A stretch of 64,000 bases of DNA from Streptomyces canus 299MFChir4.1 (lineage in GTDB: Bacteria > Actinomycetota > Actinomycetes > Streptomycetales > Streptomycetaceae): NCBI RefSeq assembly GCF_000383615.1, contig NZ_KB911582.1, positions 207,271 through 271,270 on the forward strand, given 5' to 3'. This document shows positions 16,617 to 24,298 of the stretch, piece after piece; position 1 is the first letter of the stretch; every line of letters starts with the position of its first letter. The translations under genes were made by a program, and so were the position numbers. Under the pieces are notes generated by a model. It was given only the letters and a program-made list of their open reading frames with translations, was not told where the DNA came from and made no database searches.

Positions 16617-17853
16617 CCGAGCCGAGATCCGTCTCGGCGAGTACCAGTCCGTCCCGCTCAATAGCGGCCAGCTCACTCCCCGGGACGTCGAGCGCCTGCG
16701 CGCCCTCGAAGCCGGGCGTCACCTCACCTTGGCCCCGGACCGGTCGGGATGGCGGCTCAAGGCCGTGGCGACCGTCGGGGTCCTGGTCCTGGACCGCGTC
16801 CGTGTGGTCATCGAACCCAAGTTCGCCATTCCGGGCGAGCGGCTCATGAGCTGGCTCACCTACGCCTTGGACGCGCCCGCCCCCGTCCCGGCTTCCACAC
16901 GAAGTTGGGCCACCAGGCCGGACGGCTACGCCGACCTCGTCGCCGCCGCCCTGCTGCAACAGTGCGAACAACTGGTCCGCGAGGGGCTCCGCCGTGACTA
17001 CGTCCGACACGACGGCGTCGAACCGGTGCTCCGAGGTCGCCTCGATGTCGCCGCCCAGGCGATCCGCCGATACGGCCAACTCGATCGGCTGCACATACGC
17101 ACCTTCGACCGCGAGGCGGATATCTGGGACAACCGTGTCCTGGCAACTGCCTTGAAGGCCACACTCGTTCTGACAGCCAGTCCGGACCTGGCACGCGACC
17201 TGCACGGCATCATGGGCGCGTTCCCGGGTCCTGCAACCCCAGCCGCGGCCCTCCGCGCCCTGGACCGGATCCCGTACACGCGCCTGAACTCCCGCTACCG
17301 CGCCGCCCATACGTGGGCGCGACTGCTCCTGAACCGCGGAGGCGTGACCGACCTGCTCGCCGACCGGGGCAACACGGCAGTTGGCCTCCTGCTGGCCATG
17401 CCCGCCCTGTGGGAGGCCGTCGTTCGACGGCTCGGCACCGAAGCCGGCATCTCCCTGGGTGGCCGTGCCGTCCCGAGCGGCGGTGACACGGCCATCACTG
17501 TCCGCGGGGACCTCCGAAACGCCTCGACCTTCCGTCCCGATCTGCTGCTCAGCCTCCCCCTGCCCGGCACCTCGCAACGCGCCCTGCTGCCGGTGGACGC
17601 CAAGTACAAGCGATACGACCGCCATGGCGTCAGCGCCGACGACGTCCACCAACTCCTCACGTACAGCGCGGGGTACGCCCCCAGCGGTGATCCGTGCGGT
17701 GTGATCATCCACCCTCGGTCAGAGGGGCACACCCACCGCGTCCTCCAGGTGGGCGGCCCGCGGGGGCGGCTCGGCACCATCCACGTCCTCGGCGTGGATA
17801 CCCAGGCGGACCCTAGGCATGCGAGCGCATGGATCAGGGCGGCGCGGCCCTGA
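16609..17853 (+). CDS. mcrC: McrC-type endonuclease subunit, intact but without its motor
   Basis: A 414-residue McrC-family protein, the nuclease subunit of methylation-dependent McrBC restriction. The N-terminal half has the usual beta-rich McrB-binding region (RLGEYQSVPL ... GVLVLDRVRVVIEPKF). The C-terminal PD-(D/E)xK site is intact: D311 in STFRPDLLLS, then D330-A-K332 in LLPVDAKYKRYD. ATG 16609 overlaps the remnant mcrB stop (GATGCCTGA), the usual coupled arrangement. In known McrBC, DNA cleavage needs the GTP-driven McrB ring, so this protein is probably inactive in its normal role unless an McrB encoded elsewhere supplies it. The reading frame shows no decay, so the mcrB deletion may be recent or mcrC may have another use. 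Confidence 0.85.
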   Translation: MPDRAEIRLGEYQSVPLNSGQLTPRDVERLRALEAGRHLTLAPDRSGWRLKAVATVGVLVLDRVRVVIEPKFAIPGERLMSWLTYALDAPAPVPASTRSWATRPDGYADLVAAALLQQCEQLVREGLRRDYVRHDGVEPVLRGRLDVAAQAIRRYGQLDRLHIRTFDREADIWDNRVLATALKATLVLTASPDLARDLHGIMGAFPGPATPAAALRALDRIPYTRLNSRYRAAHTWARLLLNRGGVTDLLADRGNTAVGLLLAMPALWEAVVRRLGTEAGISLGGRAVPSGGDTAITVRGDLRNASTFRPDLLLSLPLPGTSQRALLPVDAKYKRYDRHGVSADDVHQLLTYSAGYAPSGDPCGVIIHPRSEGHTHRVLQVGGPRGRLGTIHVLGVDTQADPRHASAWIRAARP

Positions 17854-18378
17854 GCCGATCACCGGTCGGGCCGACGCGCGTGTCCGACGAACAGAACCGG
17901 GCGTACCACCGACGCAGCGCCCTGGTCCCCTGTTCATGCGCGCGCAGCACAGGGCACCCCTCGCGGGCCTCGCGCAGGGCCCCGGTTCGGAAGACGAGAT
18001 TGAGAAGGGGCGTCAGAAACGGAAGTCGGCGCTGCTGTCGGATGCAGACAGCATCCGCATCTCGCTCGTGCTGTCGTCTGCCGGGGTGGTCAGCGCCACG
18101 CGATGAGCGACAGGAGCACCCGATGTCCTAGCCGATATGCCCGCCGACGGAAACAGCTGCGGACCTCACCGAAGGGGCGCCCTCCGGCCGCAAAACCAGG
18201 GCGGGCCTTCGGAGCATGGAGCCAGTGAGTCCGCCGGAGTACCGAGTCCTGCAGGGAGTTCGATGATCTTAGGACTTTTGAGGGACTTCCCTCCGCCTAA
18301 CGCTGCAAGCCTTCGAGAGATCGGAAAGAGCCTCCGTCCCAGATCAGAGGCCCCATCCCAGGCAAAGCCGCAGGTGGC
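17854..18378. other. non-coding stretch between mcrC and rnpB (possible island border)
   Basis: About 520 bases with no convincing gene. Short frames here (for example one starting VSDEQNRAYHRR near 17881) lack good ribosome binding sites and recognisable domains. The stretch directly follows the 3' end of rnpB and precedes the defence island, so it is where an attachment site or decayed integrase would be expected. I see no tyrosine or serine recombinase and no obvious copy of the rnpB end. Confidence 0.4.
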
Positions 18379-18781
18379 GGCAGACGAGTCGGGCTGTACG
18401 CCGGGTTCTGTCGCCCGGTCGCCTCGCGGCGGCCGGGGAGACGGCCATCCATCTAGGGTCGACGTTGCCGTCGGCCTCGTGCGGTCTACCCACGGACTCG
18501 GGCGGGCAGCCCTCGAACGTCCGCGCAGAAACACCTGGGTGTTTCCTTTTGACCTTGCTCCGGGTGGGGTTTACCTAGCTGCTCAGGTCGCCCTGGGCAC
18601 TGGTGGTCTCTTACACCGCCGTTTCACCCTTACCGAGGACCGAAGTCCCCGGCGGTTTGTTTTCTGTGGCACTTTCCCGCGGGTCACCCCGGGTGGCCGT
18701 TAGCCATCACCCTGCCCTGTGGAGCCCGGACGTTCCTCGGGAAGCCCCCTGAGGGACTTCACGCGGCCGTCCGCCCGGCTC
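18379..18781 (-). ncRNA. rnpB: RNase P RNA
   Basis: Catalytic RNA of RNase P, which trims tRNA 5' ends. Read on the minus strand it shows the actinomycete type-A core: GAGCCGGGCGGACGGCCGCG at the 5' end, CAGGGTGATGGCTAACGGCC, ACAGAAAACAAACCGCC, GGTAAGGGTGAAACGG, GTAAGAGACCACCAG, and near the 3' end GACAGAACCCGGCGTAC and CCCGACTCGTC. The length of about 403 bases is normal. Ends are estimated from memory of Streptomyces RNase P RNAs. Its first 82 bases overlap the end of the upstream exporter gene. Confidence 0.95.
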
Positions 18782-19680
18782 GTCTGCCGTGTCGACCATG
18801 TTACCGGGCGGGTGACGGCCCCCTGACCGGAGGCGGTCGCCAGTACCGAGCCCGCCAGGATCAGGGTGAAGGCCGCCACGATGGCCGCCGTCAGTGGCTC
18901 GGACAGGAAGATCGCGCCCGCTGCCACCGCCACCGCCGGATTGACGTACGTGAACACCGTCGCCCTCGTCGGACCAGCCTCCTTGATCAGCTCCAGGAAG
19001 GCCACGAAGGCGACCGCGGTGCAGACCACGCCCAGGGTGGCCAGCGCGGCCAGGACCGAGGCGGAGGGCATCGCCGACGGCCAGGTCATCGCCGCCGCCG
19101 GGGCGTAGACCAGGGCCGCGAGGGCCAGGCAGGGGGCGATGAGCTGGAGGGTCGGGACGTCCTTCAGGTAGCGAGCGGCGATCAGAGGGGCCGTCGCGTA
19201 GCCGATCACCGTTATCAGCACCTCGGCCAGGGAGCGGGCGTCGCCGCCGGTCAGGTGGGGGACCGTAAGGACTCCTACGCCGGCCAGGCCCAGGCCGAGC
19301 CCGACGACGCGCCGCACTCCCAGTCTCTCCGTTTCGCCGAAGAAGCGGGCCAGGGCCACTCCCACGATCGGAACGCCCGCGATCAGCAGGCCCGCTGTCG
19401 AGCTGGACAGGTGGCGTTCCGCGTCGGTCAAGGTCCACCAGGGGCCGATGATCTCGATGCACGCGAAGGCCAGCATCGGGCGCCAGTGGGTGCGAACGGT
19501 GGCGGGCAGGCCCCCCTGCCGTACCGCGAAGGGAAGGAGCAGGGCCGCGCCCAGCGCACAGCGCGTGAACACCACCATCGACGGGGACAGCGGGGCATCC
19601 ACCGCCACCTTGATCAGCAGGTAGGGGATGCCCCAGACCACTCCCATCAGGGAGAACAGGAACCAGCCGCGCGCAGTCAT
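18700..19680 (-). CDS. EamA/DMT-family exporter whose frame runs into rnpB
   Basis: A 326-residue inner-membrane transporter of the drug/metabolite (EamA) family with about ten membrane helices in two EamA repeats (MTARGWFLFSLMGVVWGIPYLLIKVAV at the start, IGYATAPLIAARYLKDV at the second repeat). Members export amino acids or small metabolites; the substrate is unknown. The membrane part ends near residue 287. The remaining 40 residues (TRPVTWSTRQTSRADGRVKS ...) are polar and encoded by the rnpB promoter region and the first 82 bases of rnpB, so they are probably a read-through tail without function. It lies 18 bases downstream of the AraC regulator on the same strand, forming a likely two-gene operon. 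Confidence 0.85.
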   Translation of the reverse strand: MTARGWFLFSLMGVVWGIPYLLIKVAVDAPLSPSMVVFTRCALGAALLLPFAVRQGGLPATVRTHWRPMLAFACIEIIGPWWTLTDAERHLSSSTAGLLIAGVPIVGVALARFFGETERLGVRRVVGLGLGLAGVGVLTVPHLTGGDARSLAEVLITVIGYATAPLIAARYLKDVPTLQLIAPCLALAALVYAPAAAMTWPSAMPSASVLAALATLGVVCTAVAFVAFLELIKEAGPTRATVFTYVNPAVAVAAGAIFLSEPLTAAIVAAFTLILAGSVLATASGQGAVTRPVTWSTRQTSRADGRVKSLRGLPEERPGSTGQGDG

Positions 19681-19698
19681 GCGGCCATGTTCGCCACG

Positions 19699-20526
19699 TC
19701 AGCGGCGGGCGTCTTGAACGCTGTTGCGGTACGCCGCCGGGGTGACCCCCAGGACCCGCCGGAACCAGCGGGTCAGGTGCGCCTGATCCGCGAAGCCCAC
19801 CAGGCCCGCGACCTCGGCCGGCTTGAGTCCCGACTCCAGCAGTCCGCGGGCCCGGTGCACCCGGTACTGCGCCAGCCAGGCGTACGGCGGCATCCCCATC
19901 GTCGTACGGAAGGCTCTGAGGAGTTGGTAGCGGGACAGGCCCTGTTCGGCGGCGAGCAGAGCCAGGGAAGGGGGCTCCAGGAGGTCGTCGGCCAGGCGGT
20001 CCCGCACCGCGTGGGCGATGTGGGCGGCGCCCGGCACCATGTCGTGCGTCGCGCGGGCCGTGGAGTGGCGGCACGCGAGGGCCGTGAACAGCCACGGGAG
20101 ACGGGACTCGGTCTCCAACGGGTCCGGGCAGGCGCTCAGTTCGGCGTGGGCGCGGCTGAGTGCGGTGGCGAGCGCGGGGTCGTCGAGGAGGGGCTCGGGG
20201 AAGTACGGGAGACCGCAGCCGAGGGTGCCTTCGGTGAGGAGGGAGGGGTCGGGGTACAGGGCGCGGTAGGCGTAGCCGCCGTCGGGCGCTGCGGGACGGC
20301 CTGTGTGCATCTCGCCGGGGGCCAGTACGACGATGGAGCCCGGGCCCGGGCGGAGGTGGTCGCCTCGGTAGTCGATGACCTCGGAGCCGCCCACGCAGAT
20401 GCCGATGCTGAACTGCTCGTGCGTGTGCGAGGCGTAGACGTGGCGGTCGAAGCGGGCGGTCAGGAGGTCCAGCGGGGGGCCGCAGCGGCCCAGCCGTGTT
20501 CTCGTCCACAGTGCCTGTTCCGCCAC
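19699..20526 (-). CDS. AraC-family transcriptional regulator with cupin-type sensor domain
   Basis: A 275-residue regulator. Residues 1-150 form an AraC-type cupin ligand-binding domain (HTHEQFSIGICVGGSEVIDYRGDHLRPGPGSIVVLAPGEMHTG). Residues 170-272 are the double helix-turn-helix DNA-binding domain (LALLAAEQGLSRYQLLRAFRTTMGMPPYAWL ... VAGLVGFADQAHLTRWFRRVLGVTPAAYR). It sits just upstream of the EamA exporter, a common pairing in which the regulator controls the exporter in response to the exported metabolite; that link is inferred from proximity. No inducer can be read from the sequence. Confidence 0.88.
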   Translation of the reverse strand: MAEQALWTRTRLGRCGPPLDLLTARFDRHVYASHTHEQFSIGICVGGSEVIDYRGDHLRPGPGSIVVLAPGEMHTGRPAAPDGGYAYRALYPDPSLLTEGTLGCGLPYFPEPLLDDPALATALSRAHAELSACPDPLETESRLPWLFTALACRHSTARATHDMVPGAAHIAHAVRDRLADDLLEPPSLALLAAEQGLSRYQLLRAFRTTMGMPPYAWLAQYRVHRARGLLESGLKPAEVAGLVGFADQAHLTRWFRRVLGVTPAAYRNSVQDARR

Positions 20527-20588
20527 GGTCCGTCCCCCTGTCCGTCTTGCTCAGAGCTCAGAGCACAGAGGGTCCAACGCCCTAGCAC

Positions 20589-21167
20589 TCAGAGAAAGTC
20601 CGCGGTCTCCAGGTCGAAGGCGAACGGGGCGGGCAGAGTGATCGGCTTGCCGAACGAACGGGTGCAGTGTTCCCGGTAGTCGTCCTTCTCCGGGACACTG
20701 AACAGGGTGACCGACGAGGCCTCTCGGTCGACGAGCAGGTAGAGCGGGATGCCGCCGCGGGCGTAGCAGCGGCGCTTGGCCTCGCGGTCAGCCTTGGGTT
20801 TCGTAGACGTCACCTCAAGGACCATGGCGACTCCATCGCAGGGCATCCAGGAGTCGGCACTCGCGAAAAGGTCGAGGTCAAGAGGGGCGAGCGTGACGTC
20901 CGGGACCACATGATTCTTCGGACATGCCTCGCCGCTTCTCAGCTTCAGGCCCTTGTTCCCGGAGAAGTCCATCTCGGTGCGCGAATGCTTGATCACTTGC
21001 CGCACAATCCGGCTGATGCACTTCTCGTGCTCCCCGTCCGGCGGCGGCGTCACAACGATTTCCCCCTCGATCAGTTCAGCCCGGAAACCCTCCGGGGTGT
21101 CGAGGGCCAGGAAGATCTCCAGCAGTCCCTCAGCCGGCGTGAGCGGCTCATGGGCCACGGCACTCAT
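20589..21167 (-). CDS. Uma2-family putative endonuclease
   Basis: A 192-residue protein of the Uma2 family, a PD-(D/E)xK nuclease fold very common in Streptomyces, mostly of unknown role. The expected core is present: FRAELIEGEIVVTPPP at the start, HVVPDVTLAPLDLD (the catalytic PD), and VLEVTSTKPKADREAKRRCYARGGIPLYLLVDRE (the E-x-T and K segment). ATG 21167 has GGAGG 9 bases upstream, so longer versions reaching 21527 are unlikely. It stands alone, on the same strand as its neighbours. Confidence 0.85.
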   Translation of the reverse strand: MSAVAHEPLTPAEGLLEIFLALDTPEGFRAELIEGEIVVTPPPDGEHEKCISRIVRQVIKHSRTEMDFSGNKGLKLRSGEACPKNHVVPDVTLAPLDLDLFASADSWMPCDGVAMVLEVTSTKPKADREAKRRCYARGGIPLYLLVDREASSVTLFSVPEKDDYREHCTRSFGKPITLPAPFAFDLETADFL

Positions 21168-21283
21168 GTCACGCCCCTCCTCCTGTCGCTCGCCAGACTG
21201 GGACATCGCAAGATCACCTGTCCGAGAGATCGGGAACCGTTGCCTCGATCGTGGCACACGCTCAGCGCCGTCGTCATGCACCT

Positions 21284-22714
21284 TCAGGCGGGCGTGAAGC
21301 GCACCTTCGCGGCCCCCGGAGGCATCCTCGGATCCGACCGCACGACCTTCACCCGCAGCCGCTCGCCCAGCGACAGCCCCTCCCCGTCGATCCGGCCGAT
21401 CACCGCCGGTGTCTCCAACTGCACGGTCCCCACCGTCGGCCGGTGTTCGTCGACGTCCACCACGCAGCCGTCGAACACCTCCCCCACCCGGTCCTTCAGC
21501 ACCGCCGCCTCGACGAGGTCGACGCAAGCCCGTTCCACCGTGGCCGCACGGTGGCCGCCCTCGGACATCTCGCTAGGCAGCGCGTCGAAAGCGGCGAGCA
21601 CCCACTCCGGCACCGGCTCCCCCGCGGCCGCCGCCAGGCAGATCTCGGACGCGTACCGGTCGACCAGGCGCCGCAGTGGTGCCGTGCAGTGGGCGTACGG
21701 GGCGGCGACCGCCGCGTGGGTGGTGAGGGAGGGCAGGGCGCCGTCGCGGAAGACGGTGTAACCGGCGCCCCGCAGCAGCGTCGTGCACTCCTGGAGGAAG
21801 GCCGCATGGGACGGGATCCCCGGGTCCAGGGAGCGGATCAGCGCCGCGTACGACACATGGTGCGGCCAGTCGATGTGGAGGGCGAGCGCCGTACGGCGGA
21901 GGCGACCCACCGCGCCATCGGGGGCGGCGGGGAGGGTGCGGAGCACTCCCGTGCCGTACGCGAGCATCAACTCCGCCGCCGCCATACCCGTGAGCAGGGA
22001 GATCTGGGCGTTCCAGCCGTCGGCGGGCAGCGGAGCGCGGTACGTGAGCTCGTACGTGCCGTTCCGCTCGACGATCTCCTGCTCGGGGACCCGCAAGGAG
22101 ATTCCGCCGCGCTCGATCTCCAGTCGCTCACGGAGCGCACCGACCTCGCTCAGCAGAAACAGCGGCTCCTCGGCCGTACCCGAGTCGACCGCCCGCTGCA
22201 CGCCCTCGTAGTCGAGCCTGGCCCGGCTGCGGACCAGGGCCCGGCGGACGTCGGTGGCGGTCGTACGGCCGTCCGCGTCGAGGTCGATCGTCCACAGCGC
22301 GGCCGGGCGGATCTGGTCCGGGAGGAGGCTCGCGGCGCCCTCGCTGAGCGCCGGCGGATGGAGCGGGATGCGGGTGTCCGGGAAGTACAGGGTCATCACC
22401 CGCCGGTGCGTCTCCGTGTCCAGCGCCGATCCGGGGACCACGAAGGCGGCGACGTCCGCGATGGCGTACCGGAGGCGGTAGCCGGTGCCCCGCCGGGAGA
22501 GGTGCATCGCCTGGTCGAGGTCGGTGGAGGCGGGCGGGTCGATGGTGAAGAGGGGGAGGTCGGTGGCGTCCTCGTACCCCTTCAGGTCGGGCACCCGTTC
22601 CGCCTCCGCCGTCGCCTCGGGCGGGAAGTCCGAGGGCACGCCGAGTTCGGTGCGCAGGGCGGCGAAGGCGGCCCGTAGCGGGACGTCGGTCACACGTATG
22701 CGGCGGCGGGGCAT
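21284..22714 (-). CDS. RNB-domain exoribonuclease (RNase II/R-like)
   Basis: A 476-residue 3'-5' exoribonuclease with an RNB catalytic domain. The active-site run is LFTIDPPASTDLDQAMHLSR, with the family D-P-x-x-x-x-D-L-D-x-A pattern. HCTAPLRRLVDRYASE near residue 360 matches the conserved C-terminal RNB motif that includes the arginine finger. N-terminal cold-shock domains are absent, and the protein is much shorter than RNase R, as in the short actinobacterial group. ATG 22714 gives MPRRRIRVTDVPL. It is divergent from yaaA with a 63-base gap that must hold both promoters. Likely work: RNA turnover in the cytoplasm. Confidence 0.9.
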   Translation of the reverse strand: MPRRRIRVTDVPLRAAFAALRTELGVPSDFPPEATAEAERVPDLKGYEDATDLPLFTIDPPASTDLDQAMHLSRRGTGYRLRYAIADVAAFVVPGSALDTETHRRVMTLYFPDTRIPLHPPALSEGAASLLPDQIRPAALWTIDLDADGRTTATDVRRALVRSRARLDYEGVQRAVDSGTAEEPLFLLSEVGALRERLEIERGGISLRVPEQEIVERNGTYELTYRAPLPADGWNAQISLLTGMAAAELMLAYGTGVLRTLPAAPDGAVGRLRRTALALHIDWPHHVSYAALIRSLDPGIPSHAAFLQECTTLLRGAGYTVFRDGALPSLTTHAAVAAPYAHCTAPLRRLVDRYASEICLAAAAGEPVPEWVLAAFDALPSEMSEGGHRAATVERACVDLVEAAVLKDRVGEVFDGCVVDVDEHRPTVGTVQLETPAVIGRIDGEGLSLGERLRVKVVRSDPRMPPGAAKVRFTPA

Positions 22715-22777
22715 ACAGCGAGGGTAAGCAGATCGGGCCCCGTACGCTGTCCGGAGCTCAACAGAAGGAGATGTTCC

Positions 22778-23560
22778 GTGCTGGTCCTGCTGCCTCCCTC
22801 CGAAGGCAAGGCGTCCTCCGGTCGTGGCGCCCCGCTGAAGCTGGAGTCGCTGTCGCTGCCGGGGCTCAACGAGAGCCGGGAGGCCGTCCTCGACGCGCTC
22901 GTCGAGCTGTGCGCCGCCGACGAGGAGAAGGCGCGCGAGGTGCTCGGGCTGAGCGAGGGGCTGCGCGGCGAAGTCGCCAAGAACGTCGAGCTCAGGACCG
23001 CGGGGGCGCGGCCCGCCGGAGAGATCTACACGGGTGTCCTCTACGACGCCCTCGACCTGGCTTCCCTCGACGCGGCCGCGAAGAGGCGTGCGGGGCGTTC
23101 GCTGCTCGTGTTCTCGGGGCTGTGGGGCGCGGTCCGGGTGACCGACCGGATTCCGTCGTACCGCTGCTCGATGGGGGTGCGGCTGCCCGGGATCGGGGCG
23201 CTGGGCACGCACTGGCGGACGCCGATGGCCGCCGTCGTCGACGAAGCCGCCGGGAAGGGCCTCGTGCTCGATCTGCGGTCCTCCGCCTACGCGGCCGCGT
23301 GGAAGCCGAAGGGTGAGGTCGCGGGACGGACGGCGACCGTACGGGTGCTGCACGCGCCGACCCGGAAGGTCGTCAGCCACTTCAACAAGGCGACGAAGGG
23401 GCGGATGGTGCGCAGTCTGCTGTCGGCCGGGGTCTCCCCCAAGGGGCCGGCCGAGCTGGTCGAGGCGCTGCGGGAGCTCGGGTACGTGGTGGAGGCCGAG
23501 GCTCCCGCGAAGGCCGGGCAGGCGTGGGCGCTGGATGTGCTGGTGGACGAGGTCCACTGA
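22778..23560 (+). CDS. yaaA: YaaA-family peroxide stress protein
   Basis: A 260-residue YaaA (DUF328) protein. The family lowers intracellular free iron during peroxide stress and binds DNA through a helix-hairpin-helix-like fold. Family signatures seen are LVLLPPSEGKASSGRG at the N-terminus, YTGVLYDALDL, LLVFSGLWGAVRVTDRIPSYR in the middle and VSHFNKATKGRMVRSLL near the C-terminus. GTG 22778 follows AGAAGGAGA at good spacing. Nothing in the sequence shows how it is regulated. Confidence 0.92.
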   Translation: MLVLLPPSEGKASSGRGAPLKLESLSLPGLNESREAVLDALVELCAADEEKAREVLGLSEGLRGEVAKNVELRTAGARPAGEIYTGVLYDALDLASLDAAAKRRAGRSLLVFSGLWGAVRVTDRIPSYRCSMGVRLPGIGALGTHWRTPMAAVVDEAAGKGLVLDLRSSAYAAAWKPKGEVAGRTATVRVLHAPTRKVVSHFNKATKGRMVRSLLSAGVSPKGPAELVEALRELGYVVEAEAPAKAGQAWALDVLVDEVH

Positions 23561-23569
23561 CCGTCTCAG

Positions 23570-23586
23570 GTTGCAGAGGGTGCAAC
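23570..23586. promoter_or_regulatory. inverted-repeat operator candidate upstream of eda
   Basis: GTTGCA-GAGGG-TGCAAC is a perfect 6-bp inverted repeat with a 5-base spacer, centred about 49 bases upstream of the aldolase start and just after the yaaA stop. This is the form of an operator for a dimeric regulator such as the IclR or GntR family. The regulator is not known. Confidence 0.4.
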
Positions 23587-23626
23587 GGTCATTGCGTGTA
23601 TCGCAGTGCTTCGGCACGATGACGCC

Positions 23627-24298
23627 ATGGCCTCCCCCTCGCATGCCTCGCAACATGCCTCGCCGCACGCCTCGCTGCTCGACCTCGCGCCCGTCGTCCC
23701 CGTGGTCGTGCTCCAGGACGCCTCCGACGCCGTACCGCTCGCGCGCGCCCTGGTCGCCGGCGGGCTGCCCGCGATCGAGGTGACGCTGCGGACACCGGCC
23801 GCGCCGGACGCGATCCGGGCGATCGCCGAGGAGGTGCCGGACGCGGTGGTCGGGGCCGGGACCGTCATCACGCCCGGGCAGGTGCGGGAGTCGGTGGCGG
23901 CGGGTGCGCGCTTCCTCGTCAGCCCGGGCTGGACGGACGTACTCCTGGAGGCGATGCGGGGGTCCGGGGTGCCGTTCCTGCCGGGGGTGTCCACGGCCTC
24001 GGAGGTCGTGGCGCTGCTGGAGCGGGGGGTGCGGGAGATGAAGTTCTTCCCGGCGGAGGCGGCGGGCGGTACGGCGTATCTGAAGTCCCTCGCCGGGCCG
24101 CTGCCGCAAGCGCGGTTCTGTCCGACGGGCGGGATCGGGCCCGGTAACGCCCCCGAGTACCTCTCCCTGCCCAACGTCGGTTGTGTGGGCGGCACTTGGA
24201 TGCTGCCCACCGACGCGATCGCCGCGCGCGACTGGGGGCGGGTGGAGGCGCTGGCCCGGGAGGCGTCCGGACTTTCCGGCCTACGGCCGCAGGTGTGA
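23627..24298 (+). CDS. eda: 2-dehydro-3-deoxyphosphogluconate/4-hydroxy-2-oxoglutarate aldolase
   Basis: A class I aldolase of about 223 residues that splits KDPG into pyruvate and glyceraldehyde-3-phosphate (Entner-Doudoroff route) or 4-hydroxy-2-oxoglutarate into pyruvate and glyoxylate. Motifs are IEVTLRTP with the catalytic glutamate, VVGAGTVITPGQV, and MKFFPAEAAGG with the Schiff-base lysine. ATG 23627 is taken as the start. An inverted repeat lies about 40 bases upstream. The tail overlaps the end of the convergent RNase H gene by 18 bases. Confidence 0.92.
   Translation: MASPSHASQHASPHASLLDLAPVVPVVVLQDASDAVPLARALVAGGLPAIEVTLRTPAAPDAIRAIAEEVPDAVVGAGTVITPGQVRESVAAGARFLVSPGWTDVLLEAMRGSGVPFLPGVSTASEVVALLERGVREMKFFPAEAAGGTAYLKSLAGPLPQARFCPTGGIGPGNAPEYLSLPNVGCVGGTWMLPTDAIAARDWGRVEALAREASGLSGLRPQV

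Noticed and set aside
16270..17853. A single 527-residue protein starting at 16270 as an intact McrC fusion
   Set aside because: The front part is the N-terminus of McrB, and the junction contains the out-of-frame tail of mcrB. A deletion explains it better than a designed fusion.
18137..18703. 188-codon frame over the rnpB region
   Set aside because: It lies antisense to RNase P RNA and encodes nothing recognisable.
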